Positions 50,001-58,406 of a DNA stretch of 64,000 nucleotides are shown piece after piece (the stretch's first letter is position 1; each line of letters starts with the position of its first letter). The DNA lies in NCBI GenBank assembly GCA_045637525.1, contig JAZTZP010000070.1, positions 1 through 64,000 of the forward strand, in the 5' to 3' direction. The notes beneath the pieces were generated by a model. It made no database searches. It had not been told where the DNA came from and saw only the letters and a list, made by a program, of their open reading frames with translations. A program made the translations under genes and the position numbers. Origin of the DNA: JAZTZP01 sp045637525. Its GTDB lineage: Bacteria; Bacillota; Clostridia; UBA1381.

Positions 50001-53000
50001 ATTAACACCTGCAGATTCCAGTATTATGTTGGTGCGAATCCTGGCGGAGTATATTATGACAACATACTTTTCAGAAATCTCGGAAGCGGTACACTTCCTG
50101 AATTTGACACAACTCTTACACTTGATGAAACTATAGGTACAGTAAAAGCAGATACTGTAACATTGATTGAGGGAACAGACGTATCAAGCTTTATAGCAAA
50201 TGCAACTGCAAACGGCGCGGCAATATCTGTAGTAAATCCACAGGGAGCTACAATTGATTCAGGTGCGATTATTGCAGGCTCAAAGATTTTGGTTACAGGT
50301 CCTTATGGTGAACCTGCAGTATATGATGTTTTAGAAAAAGTAGATGAAACACTTATAGATGAAGATTTCAACACAGAATTTGCTGATGGCACAATTCCTG
50401 AACCGTTCACTCAGAATAAGATTGGCGGACAATATACAAGTATTACAAGTGCATATCAAACAGGTCTTGGCGGAAAGAGCGATGAAAATGGTGCATACAC
50501 ATTCTCTGTAAACAACTGGAACGGAGATGCAACCGGTACAAATGACCCGTATATCTATTACCCAATAGGAAAGACAGTTCCTTATACTTTGGAAGCTTCA
50601 TTCCTTCCGGGCGATGACATAAACTTTGTTGTTGCTGTTACTGATGCGGCAAATAATGAGTTGAAGTTAACACTTGGTAACTTCTCTGTTGGTGATTCAG
50701 CAGTATTTATGGGTAGCGAAAAGGAATACAAGGTATCAGATTTACACAAAAACAGATGGTACAAGATGGCAATAACTCTCTATCCTGGAACAAATTATTG
50801 TGATTTATGGTTTAACGGAGAACTTGTTGCAGAAAAATATGTAATTCCGGCATTTAAGGATAGTGCATATAACAAGATTCAATATGTAAGACTTCATTCA
50901 TGGATTGACAGCGGTTCAGCTGAATCACCTGTAAGTGCAAAAATAGCACTTGATGATATTAAGGCATATGAAGGTTCTTACAAAGGCGAAACTTCAGTAG
51001 TTGACTTTACAACTACTTTGAATTGCAGAAAGGATACATATAAGTTATTTGTTGACGAGGCTATGGAAATAGGCGAGTTTATATCTGCAATAGAAACAGA
51101 AGGTACAGTAAGTATATTTGAAGATGATTCAATGGAAGCTCCAATCAGTGATGATTATGTTGTAGCCGGTAATGCAGTAGTAATTACTTCAGTAGATGAG
51201 GAAACATATTCATATTATAAGGTATTTGATATGAATGATCCTATTACATTGACTAATAATGGTCAGGATGCAGAAGGAATTTCAAGAGGTACTGTATGTG
51301 TACAATATGACGATGGAGATGAAGATGCAGAAGGTGTGCTTGCACTCGCTGCTTATGATTTAACAGGAAGACTTGTTAATTTAGTAATCTCTGAAGATTA
51401 TGACGGTGACGGTATATATACATGTGAAACAGAGGTTGGAGACAATGTAGGAGTTAAGGTAATGTTCTGGGAGAGTATGAACAATATGATACCTCTTACA
51501 GAAGCTAAATATTTTGCACCGTCTGTAACAAATGCTAACACAGGAACAGATGTAGGTACAGCAGAGGATGAATTAGATGAAAACCCTGATGCAGAAGGTC
51601 CTGATGCATCAACACTTACACTGCCTGTTGCAGAAGAGGAAAGTGGTACACGTCTACTCCAATTCGTCTCAGATTCTTCAGCAACACGTCGTTTATCAGG
51701 CAAGGTTGCAGTTCATGACAGCTCGGATGCGATTTTCTACAGTGGTGAAAAACATGAAATGGAAGCTGAGCCATATTATAATGGCGATGTATTAATGGTT
51801 TCAGCAAACGATTTAGCTGATGCTTACAGTAAGACTTATAAATACGATTCAGCAACCGGCAAAATTGACTTTGGCACAGATGTGGACATGACAATTGGAA
51901 GCAACAATCTTGTTAAAGGCAGCACAACAAAAACTATGAGTGCTGCACCTGAAGTAAAGAACGGTGTTGTAATGGTTCCGCTTCAGGATGTATGTGAAAA
52001 GGGCCTGAATAAGACTGTAACAAAATTTGACCGTGGCTTATATGTAGCGTCAATACTACCCGTGAGCATAGAAGAGCATAGGAAAATTGAAGTTAATAAC
52101 TATATGTTATATGACAGACCGAAGCAGGCTGAAATTAAATCTACTATGACTTCGGCACGTCCAAGAGTAATGCTTAATCCTACATCAAAGGAAAGTATTG
52201 TAAGTGCATATCAGAACAAAACAAATGAAAACATAGTTAGATGGGGAGACGAAGTTTTAAAAACTGCTGACGGAATCATAAACTATAAGCCTGTAAAATA
52301 TGATTTGCCGGATAATTACAGATTGCTTGCACAGGCAAGAAAGTTTGTAGGACGTTCAATGAATCTTTCTATGGCATATCTTTTGACAGAGGATGAGAAG
52401 TATTCAAAACGCTTGTGGAAAGAGCTGGCAGCTGTTGGAAGCTTCCCTGACTGGAACCCACAGCATTATCTTGATGTTTCAGAAATCACAGTAGGTTTTG
52501 CAGTAGCTTATGACTGGCTATATGATGTTTGGACAGAAGAAGAACGTGCATTCTTAGAGGCATGTATTAAAAATAACAACTTGATTCTTACAGACAGAGC
52601 ACAATATGGAGTTAATCCTACATACGGCGGAGAATGGTGGATAAGACAAGACAACAACTGGAATGCAGTATGTAATTCGGGTGCTATTCTTGGTGCAGCT
52701 GCAATTTATGAAACAGATTCTGAACTTTGCTCAAGGGTAATTCAAAACAGTGTTCGTGGTCTGGAGTCTATGTTAAACAATTTCTATCCTCTCGGAGCTT
52801 GGGATGAAGGTTCAACATATTGGTCATACATGATGAACTATTTTGCATACCTTTCAGACACACTTGAAAATTGTTTTGAAACAGACTTTAATCTGCTTTC
52901 TGCACCGGGACTTGATAACACTGCCAAATTCTCTGTTTATACAACAGGATTTACAGGTATAGATAACTTCCATGATGCGGAAAAATCATCAGGAACACAT

Positions 53001-53930
53001 ACAGTATATTATTGGCTTGCTAAGAAATTCGATCAGCCGGAAATTGCAAAATTAAGAATGCAAGATAGTGATGGAGAAGGCAGCTTACTTGATCTTCTTT
53101 GGTTTGACGCAGAAACTGTAACAGGTGACTTTGACCTCCCGCTTGATATTTGTCTTACAAGTGATAATTTAGACTACGGTTCAATGAGAGGTTCTTGGAG
53201 CGATACAAATTCACCATATCTTTCATTCCACAGTGGAAAAGCTCTTGTAGAACACGGTCATTTAGACCTTGGAACTTATGTTATTGATATGCTTGGTGAA
53301 CGTTGGGCAGAGGACTTAGGCGGTGACGATTATAATCTGTCAGGATATTTCGATGATGATGTGAGATATGACTATTATCGTTTACGTCCTGAAGGTCATA
53401 ATGTATATGTAATCAATCCTGATTCAACACCCGGTCAGAACACTGAGGCATACACATCTATATTTAATTATAATTTTGCTACAGGTAGCCCATTTGCAAT
53501 CAGTGATTTGACTCAGGCATACAGTAAAGATGCTTCAAATGCAAAACGCGGTTATAAGCTTAGCGATAACCGTAGCAGTGTAATTATAAGAGATGAAATC
53601 ACACTTAAGAATCAGTCTGATGTTTACTGGTTCTCACACACAAAGGCAGATATTCAGATTGTAGACAATAATACAGCAATCTTGACTAAGAACGGAAAAT
53701 CTGTTAAGGTATCTATAATCACTAATGGTGATATTACACTTAGTGTAATGAATGCAGAACCTCTTGCAACATCACCGAACCCTGCAGGCCAGGCTTCTAA
53801 CTCATCTTACAAGAAGCTTTGTGCTAAGGTAAGCGGAAGCGGAGATATATATATCCAGGCAAGATGGATTCCTGTAGACAATGCAAATGCTAATACTGCA
53901 CAATCAAATGATGCATTGGCAAATTGGTAA
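47058..53930 (+). CDS. giant secreted heparinase II/III-like polysaccharide lyase
   Basis: A 2290-aa exported protein. Signal peptide: about residues 1-26. Two tandem copies of a module of about 530 residues (about 30-560 and 567-1094) are LamG/concanavalin-like, each ending in a small domain that contains GEPAVYDV(F/L)EK. A third LamG-like unit (about 1098-1310), a connecting beta region and an acidic linker (about 1490-1530) follow. A copper-amine-oxidase-like domain (about 1550-1680) precedes an alpha/alpha toroid (DWNPQHYLDVSEITVGFAVAYD, NNWNAVCNSGAI) and the Hepar_II_III beta-sandwich with EHGHLDLGTYVIDMLGERWA near 2064. No cell-wall anchor is visible. It would cleave a uronic-acid glycan by beta-elimination; the substrate is unknown. 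Confidence 0.85.
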   Translation: MNSKFKKIMAGCIIATMLPITNSMAAGTTDSFSEDFESVTTSTLNWTKSDWISWEPNVFQTLVEEGKFGKSNSDSALVVKTVPGGRAGKDYGVSKTIDLRDLKAGEKIHVSYEYLSSDFNGYKSAYITLKSDTGEVKEFTSLNYSKRWKDQQGASYFWQVEQKYDSWAIAMNKWYKFDYFIDPSDNSVDIYRDGTKLGSATIEFANGGKVSAMTGISFRNNQPTTTIGTHFAVDNINVEYVSSEVAPEISPSSSFIDFEMYKPNTGATERKPFYDYYDGCDKVSNLSANYTQSNGNEVVYYAMEDGIFGKSGKALHMHNNLGVSQGHAYVQTPEIAGLASGDKALISYEIAVDPNNTYAQTFAARLNTSKGSKGEYELVKLNVKNNALAICKQWVADLKGGRWYKIDLVIDNKTAKVTAFLNGRKVLDGVQPDSWGLASDEYITSVHTCRFQYYPNANNKGGVYYDNIILKNIKDTAPANLDATLTVNESVGDVAFDNVTVFEGTDVSTFLANSSANGGAIAVANSDGTVIDSGLVTAGSKILVTGAYGEPAVYDVFEKEALPVGPFAFTEDFEAVTTGTLDWRKTGRLVDDPNFTARVAGGEYGKANSDSALVVEEKAGGANKAFGIEKDISLRNMVSGEKLHVSFEYLVSDFAGWKGIGITLTSNNGGSRDFHPIFFSHRKNENISYFGYDGNWTGIAGYDYADGNTLLNHWYKYDFFIDPAGSVDIYRDGTFLGTKSFAFADGGTVKGITKFAVINSSNYYTSSGTHHAVDNINVEYVSSVKAPSAPNKCTFNDFEMLNANTNSANSKPFTDVYFWDAWPISLSAGNYVKDGALIYQMEQNVFGKSGQSLHMFDKTATSGHAFVQSREISLNSGDKALISYEIAIDPDNTCAQSFAARLNTSTGSKGEAEIVKLNVKNNALAICGTWVADLKGGRWYKIDLVIDSTTAKVTAYLNGRKVIDGVQPNSWGLASGEYITSINTCRFQYYVGANPGGVYYDNILFRNLGSGTLPEFDTTLTLDETIGTVKADTVTLIEGTDVSSFIANATANGAAISVVNPQGATIDSGAIIAGSKILVTGPYGEPAVYDVLEKVDETLIDEDFNTEFADGTIPEPFTQNKIGGQYTSITSAYQTGLGGKSDENGAYTFSVNNWNGDATGTNDPYIYYPIGKTVPYTLEASFLPGDDINFVVAVTDAANNELKLTLGNFSVGDSAVFMGSEKEYKVSDLHKNRWYKMAITLYPGTNYCDLWFNGELVAEKYVIPAFKDSAYNKIQYVRLHSWIDSGSAESPVSAKIALDDIKAYEGSYKGETSVVDFTTTLNCRKDTYKLFVDEAMEIGEFISAIETEGTVSIFEDDSMEAPISDDYVVAGNAVVITSVDEETYSYYKVFDMNDPITLTNNGQDAEGISRGTVCVQYDDGDEDAEGVLALAAYDLTGRLVNLVISEDYDGDGIYTCETEVGDNVGVKVMFWESMNNMIPLTEAKYFAPSVTNANTGTDVGTAEDELDENPDAEGPDASTLTLPVAEEESGTRLLQFVSDSSATRRLSGKVAVHDSSDAIFYSGEKHEMEAEPYYNGDVLMVSANDLADAYSKTYKYDSATGKIDFGTDVDMTIGSNNLVKGSTTKTMSAAPEVKNGVVMVPLQDVCEKGLNKTVTKFDRGLYVASILPVSIEEHRKIEVNNYMLYDRPKQAEIKSTMTSARPRVMLNPTSKESIVSAYQNKTNENIVRWGDEVLKTADGIINYKPVKYDLPDNYRLLAQARKFVGRSMNLSMAYLLTEDEKYSKRLWKELAAVGSFPDWNPQHYLDVSEITVGFAVAYDWLYDVWTEEERAFLEACIKNNNLILTDRAQYGVNPTYGGEWWIRQDNNWNAVCNSGAILGAAAIYETDSELCSRVIQNSVRGLESMLNNFYPLGAWDEGSTYWSYMMNYFAYLSDTLENCFETDFNLLSAPGLDNTAKFSVYTTGFTGIDNFHDAEKSSGTHTVYYWLAKKFDQPEIAKLRMQDSDGEGSLLDLLWFDAETVTGDFDLPLDICLTSDNLDYGSMRGSWSDTNSPYLSFHSGKALVEHGHLDLGTYVIDMLGERWAEDLGGDDYNLSGYFDDDVRYDYYRLRPEGHNVYVINPDSTPGQNTEAYTSIFNYNFATGSPFAISDLTQAYSKDASNAKRGYKLSDNRSSVIIRDEITLKNQSDVYWFSHTKADIQIVDNNTAILTKNGKSVKVSIITNGDITLSVMNAEPLATSPNPAGQASNSSYKKLCAKVSGSGDIYIQARWIPVDNANANTAQSNDALANW
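47148..48741 (+). repeat. intragenic tandem duplication, copy 1
   Basis: This 1.6-kb segment of the lyase gene is repeated at about 48757-50341. Matching phrases occur at both protein and DNA level (for example the stretch coding GRWYKIDLVID and GVQP(D/N)SWGLAS is almost identical). Confidence 0.8.
48757..50341 (+). repeat. intragenic tandem duplication, copy 2
   Basis: Second copy of the two-part LamG-like module. It has diverged more in its first third (DFEAVTTGTLDW versus DFESVTTSTLNW) than in its last third, so parts may still be homogenised by recombination. Confidence 0.8.
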
Positions 53931-54002
53931 TTTAATATTATAATATTTTAAGAGTAAATATCATTTGCAAATAAGAATTAATTAATTCAGAGTAATATTT
54001 TT

Positions 54003-54031
54003 CACAGAGCCGTAAGCTTTGCGGCTCTGTG
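54003..54031 (+). other. hairpin between the two lyase genes
   Basis: CACAGAGCCG (54003-54012)/CGGCTCTGTG (54022-54031) is a perfect 10-bp stem with no T-run on either side, 33 bases before the next start. It may slow or process the transcript between the genes rather than end it. Confidence 0.55.
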
Positions 54032-54063
54032 GGAAGTATCTGAAGTTGAAAGGAATTATAAAA

Positions 54064-57000
54064 ATGAAAAAAACAAGACTAATTACCGTAATTATTTCTT
54101 TTATTATGTTGTTTGAAATAATTCCTGTAAATGCTGCTAAAAAAACACAATCGGTTTTCATGATTAAAGAAAACTTTAATTCAGGTATAACAAACGAAAA
54201 ACCACAGACAGGAGATTTTGTGGCGTATGATACGCACGTGTTTGAACGAGTACCGGGTGCTGATAAGGCAGTATCTTTTCAGACTCTTGACGGGTTTGCA
54301 CAAATGGACGTTAAAGGAACATCAAATACCGATAAATTTGTTTTTTCTATGGATTGTATGGTGAGTGGTGGCCGTCCGTTTATCGATCTGACAATAAATC
54401 AGAAGACATTCCTTAACGTAACTGACAACGGAACAATTACGACATATGACGGCTATCCGATATCAGCCAGAATGCCTTTGGATAAATATAAAAATATTGC
54501 ACTTGAAATAGACGGTGCAAATAAGATGTACAGCATATACGTTGATGGAGGCTGTGTGGTGTCACAATGGTATATGAAGGATATGGCAATAAAAGAAGAG
54601 AATAAAATATCAATCCGTTTTATGACGGAAGGGGAAGAATCTGATATAACTATTGACAATCTGTTTATGTATGAGGGTTTTTATCGTGATATGAAGCCCT
54701 TTACAAAGGGCGGATATTCTGCAGATTCAATAGAATATATTCCTGAAGATATGCCTGAATCAGGTACACAGGTTTATGTAAATACCGATTTTGAGGGGGA
54801 TGAAGTACAGGAAATATCTCTTTTCCCGAAAGATAATAAAATAACTTTAGAAAAAAAGAGCGATAATCAGTATTTGCTCTACAAACGAGCAGGCAGTCAG
54901 GATTTTTATGCTGAGAAATCGTTTTCAGATATATCGAATTATTTAATTATTCAGGCAGATTATTTGTTGCCTGCAGAAAACTCTGTTTTGATTTATCTTG
55001 AAGTAAAGGATTTACAGAGTAAAAGCAGAAGTATTGCTAAAATTGGTTCAGGAATTTCTGTAGGAAGTGTTGGCGGAGGGGCTGTTTCAAGCAGTAAATG
55101 GACAAACGTGGCAGTTGTTATTAATATTATCAGAAGTGTTGCAAGCGTTTATGTAGATGGCGTTAAAACTATTGAAAATATCAGTGTTGCTGACGGAACA
55201 TTAAATGGTATTACAACAGTTCGTTTCTGGTGCGATACAGGTACTTCGGGTGCTACCATAATGCAGGATAACCTTCGTATATATGAGGGTAAAGAACCGC
55301 GTGAGTTGGGAGAAAATGAGCAAGCTCTGAGACGCAGTCAATTTACAGAGGATTCCGTATCGCAAAAGAAACTCAGAAATACCGTGGCATTACATGACAG
55401 GGGAGACAGCATTTTCTACGATAATGAAAAGCATAAAATGGCAACAACACCATATTATCAAGGTGAAGAGTTAATGGTTCCTCTTAATGCCTTGGCTGAT
55501 GCATACAAAATAAACGCATCTTTTGATGAAAGTACGGGTGTTATCAATTTAGATGGTAAGGCTGAAATGACCATTGGTGCAAAGACCATTAAAATAAACG
55601 GAGAAGAAAAGGCAATAAATGCAGCACCGGAAGTTAAAAATGATGTGTTAATGGTACCGATGCAAGCAGTATGCGGCGAGTATCTTCGTAAGCAAATAAC
55701 CTATTATGAGCACGGATTGCATGTTATGTCAAACCTTAAATGGAGTTTGAGTGAAACAGAAATGCAAGAGGTTAATAATTACATTCTCTTTGACAGACCA
55801 AAAGCAGAGCAGTTACTTGAATTTACTCAGGAAAATGCATTGCAGCGTCCGAGAGTAATGTTAAATCCAACCTCAAAGCAGAATATAGTAAATTCATATC
55901 GCAATAAGACAAACGAGAACATAGTACGTTGGGGAAATTCAGTTATTGAAATGGCCAATACAATTGGCCCTGAAACTGTTAGATATGAATTACCCGATAA
56001 TTACAGATTGCTCGCTATGGCACGTAGTTTAGTAGGCCGTTCGATGAACCTTTCTATGGCATATCTTCTCACAGGCGATACCAAATATTCTGACCGTTTA
56101 TGGACAGAACTTGAGGCTGCAGGAAACTTCCCTGATTGGAACCCACAGCATTACCTTGATGTTTCTGAAATGACAGTTGGTTTTGCGGTGGCATATGATT
56201 GGTTATATGATGTGTGGACTCCTGAACAACGAAGCTTTTTGGAAAAATGTATATACGAGAAGAATTTGGTTGTTACAGATAAAGGTCAGCACGGCGAAGA
56301 GCCTGTAGGCGGCTGGTGGGTAAATCAGGAAAACAACTGGAACGCAGTATGTAACTCCGGTGCAATACTTGGCGCAGCTGCAGTTTTTGAAACTTATCCC
56401 GAGTTGAGTTCATTGGTAATACAAAACAGTGTAAGAGGCCTTGAATCAATGATGAAGGGATTCTATCCTCTGGGCGCATGGGAAGAAGGTGGAACATATT
56501 GGGAGTATCTTATGGTGTATTTTGTGTATCTTTGCGATACACTTGAGAATTGCTTCGGCTCTACGTTTAATATTCTCAATGCACCGGGATTAAACAGTAC
56601 GGTTAATTTCTCTGTTTATTCTGCGGGCTTTGCAACTTCGGATAACTTCCATGATGCAGAAACCTCATCGGGAGCACATGCCTCACATTATTGGCTTGCT
56701 AAGAAATATAATCAGCCGCAATTTGCAAAATTAAGAATGCAAAATACCGGCGGAAGCGGCGGAATACTTGACCTTCTTTGGTTTGACACCGAAACAGAGT
56801 TAACTAATATTGACCTTCCGCTTGATACTTGTCTTATAAGTGAAAATTTGGATTACAGTTCGATGAGAGGTTCTTGGACCAATACAAATTCACCGTATTT
56901 ATCATTCCACTGCGGAAAAGCACGTGTAGAACACGGTCATCTTGATCTTGGAACTTATGTTATTGATATGCTTGGTGAACGCTGGGCGATTGATATAGGC

Positions 57001-58305
57001 GGTGACGATTATAATCTGCCGGGATATTTCGGCTCTGACCAGAGATACGACTATTATCGTTTACGTCCTGAAGGTCATAATGTATATGTGATTAATCCGG
57101 ATTCAACACCGGGTCAGAACTTAAATGCATCTACCCATGTATATCGTAGCGAGTTTAAAGACAGAGGTGCTTTTGTGATCAATGATTTGAGTGAGGCATA
57201 TAACGCGAATGCTTCAAGTGCTATGCGTGGTTATATGCTCGCTGATGAACGTCGAAGTGTGATAATCAGAGATGAGATTTCACTGAAAAAGTTGTCTGAT
57301 GTTTATTGGTTCTCGCATACAAAGGCAGACATTGAGATTATTGACAATAATACAGCAATACTTACTCAGGGCGGAGAAAAGGTTAAGCTATCCTTTGTCA
57401 CAAATGCGGAAGACTTTGAGCTTAGCATAATGGATGCAGTTCCTCTTCCGACATCGCCAAATCCGTCAGGACAGGCACAAAACTCAGGAATTAAGAAAAT
57501 TTGTGCAAAAGCAACAGGAAATGGAGATCTTTATATTCAGGCAAGATGGATTCCGTTAAACGACCCGAATGCCGATAAAGAGCAGGAAAATGTTGCGTTG
57601 GTAAATTGGAAGGTTTCCGATGGAGAAAGACGAGAACTTCCAACACTTGATACCATATATATGGACGGTATTCCAATGACGGGATTTGAACCGACAAAAG
57701 TAAATTACAGTTTCACGATGCCTCGCGAAGCAGTTACCGTACCTCAAATTTCTGCGTATTCAACTGAAGCGTATACTGTTGAAGTTTATAATGTTGATTC
57801 ACCGGGAAAAAACGCAAAAGTTAAGGTTATAGACAATCAAAGACCTGAAAATTACAGTATTTATTCAATTGATTTTCCATATGTCAAGAAGCTTGATGAT
57901 GTTGGAGGAAGAGTGAGAATACCTGTATTCAGCACTGTTGCAAGTGATGAACCTGAGAAGGATAATATTGCACCAAACGTTAACGACGGAACCCTCGCAA
58001 CAAGGTGGGCAGCGTCAGGATCAGGTCAATGGGTAACTTTGGATTTAGGTTCACCTCAGCAGATTACGGCAATAGGTGTTGCAGGATGGAAAGGCGGAGA
58101 AAGAAAGTATTTCTTTGATATAGCTGTTTCAAACGATAACACAGAATGGACAACTGTACTTACCGGTGGAGAAACATCGGGGAAATCAGAAAATATAGAA
58201 ATCTTTGAAATTTCACCTGTAAACGCGAGATATGTACGTTTAATAGGCAATAAAAATTCCCAAAATGATTGGAATAGTATTTTGGAGTTTGCCGCATTAC
58301 AGTAA
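54064..58305 (+). CDS. second heparinase II/III-like lyase with C-terminal CBM32-type domain
   Basis: A 1413-aa secreted paralogue of the preceding lyase. The signal peptide (KKTRLITVIISFIMLFEIIP) leads into two LamG-like domains (about 30-215 and 235-410), a copper-amine-oxidase-like domain (about 440-560), the alpha/alpha toroid (about 590-900) and the Hepar_II_III domain with EHGHLDLGTYVIDMLGERWA near 956. Added at the C-terminus are an Ig-like segment and an F5/8-type (CBM32-like) carbohydrate-binding domain (about 1295-1413: TRWAASGSGQWVTLDLG). ATG 54064 follows AAAGGAA and begins the signal peptide. The lyase core is closely similar to the neighbour's, so the pair arose by duplication; the ancillary domains differ. 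Confidence 0.88.
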   Translation: MKKTRLITVIISFIMLFEIIPVNAAKKTQSVFMIKENFNSGITNEKPQTGDFVAYDTHVFERVPGADKAVSFQTLDGFAQMDVKGTSNTDKFVFSMDCMVSGGRPFIDLTINQKTFLNVTDNGTITTYDGYPISARMPLDKYKNIALEIDGANKMYSIYVDGGCVVSQWYMKDMAIKEENKISIRFMTEGEESDITIDNLFMYEGFYRDMKPFTKGGYSADSIEYIPEDMPESGTQVYVNTDFEGDEVQEISLFPKDNKITLEKKSDNQYLLYKRAGSQDFYAEKSFSDISNYLIIQADYLLPAENSVLIYLEVKDLQSKSRSIAKIGSGISVGSVGGGAVSSSKWTNVAVVINIIRSVASVYVDGVKTIENISVADGTLNGITTVRFWCDTGTSGATIMQDNLRIYEGKEPRELGENEQALRRSQFTEDSVSQKKLRNTVALHDRGDSIFYDNEKHKMATTPYYQGEELMVPLNALADAYKINASFDESTGVINLDGKAEMTIGAKTIKINGEEKAINAAPEVKNDVLMVPMQAVCGEYLRKQITYYEHGLHVMSNLKWSLSETEMQEVNNYILFDRPKAEQLLEFTQENALQRPRVMLNPTSKQNIVNSYRNKTNENIVRWGNSVIEMANTIGPETVRYELPDNYRLLAMARSLVGRSMNLSMAYLLTGDTKYSDRLWTELEAAGNFPDWNPQHYLDVSEMTVGFAVAYDWLYDVWTPEQRSFLEKCIYEKNLVVTDKGQHGEEPVGGWWVNQENNWNAVCNSGAILGAAAVFETYPELSSLVIQNSVRGLESMMKGFYPLGAWEEGGTYWEYLMVYFVYLCDTLENCFGSTFNILNAPGLNSTVNFSVYSAGFATSDNFHDAETSSGAHASHYWLAKKYNQPQFAKLRMQNTGGSGGILDLLWFDTETELTNIDLPLDTCLISENLDYSSMRGSWTNTNSPYLSFHCGKARVEHGHLDLGTYVIDMLGERWAIDIGGDDYNLPGYFGSDQRYDYYRLRPEGHNVYVINPDSTPGQNLNASTHVYRSEFKDRGAFVINDLSEAYNANASSAMRGYMLADERRSVIIRDEISLKKLSDVYWFSHTKADIEIIDNNTAILTQGGEKVKLSFVTNAEDFELSIMDAVPLPTSPNPSGQAQNSGIKKICAKATGNGDLYIQARWIPLNDPNADKEQENVALVNWKVSDGERRELPTLDTIYMDGIPMTGFEPTKVNYSFTMPREAVTVPQISAYSTEAYTVEVYNVDSPGKNAKVKVIDNQRPENYSIYSIDFPYVKKLDDVGGRVRIPVFSTVASDEPEKDNIAPNVNDGTLATRWAASGSGQWVTLDLGSPQQITAIGVAGWKGGERKYFFDIAVSNDNTEWTTVLTGGETSGKSENIEIFEISPVNARYVRLIGNKNSQNDWNSILEFAALQ

Positions 58306-58329
58306 AACTGTAATAACTTAATGAATCAT

Positions 58330-58372
58330 GACTGTTAACTTTGGCTGCTTTTTGCAATCAAAGTTAACAGTC
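58330..58372 (+). terminator. perfect 14-bp hairpin, possible terminator
   Basis: GACTGTTAACTTTG (58330-58343) pairs perfectly with CAAAGTTAACAGTC (58359-58372). A T-rich run (GGTTTTTATATTTTATT) begins about six bases later. It separates the second lyase from the next secreted protein gene, which starts 35 bases downstream, so it may end or attenuate transcription. Confidence 0.5.
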
Positions 58373-58406
58373 AAAGTGGTTTTTATATTTTATTGTGGAG
58401 GAAAAA

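Noticed and set aside
54003..54031. Terminator between the two lyase genes
   Set aside because: Strong stem but no T-run on either strand; kept only as a hairpin.
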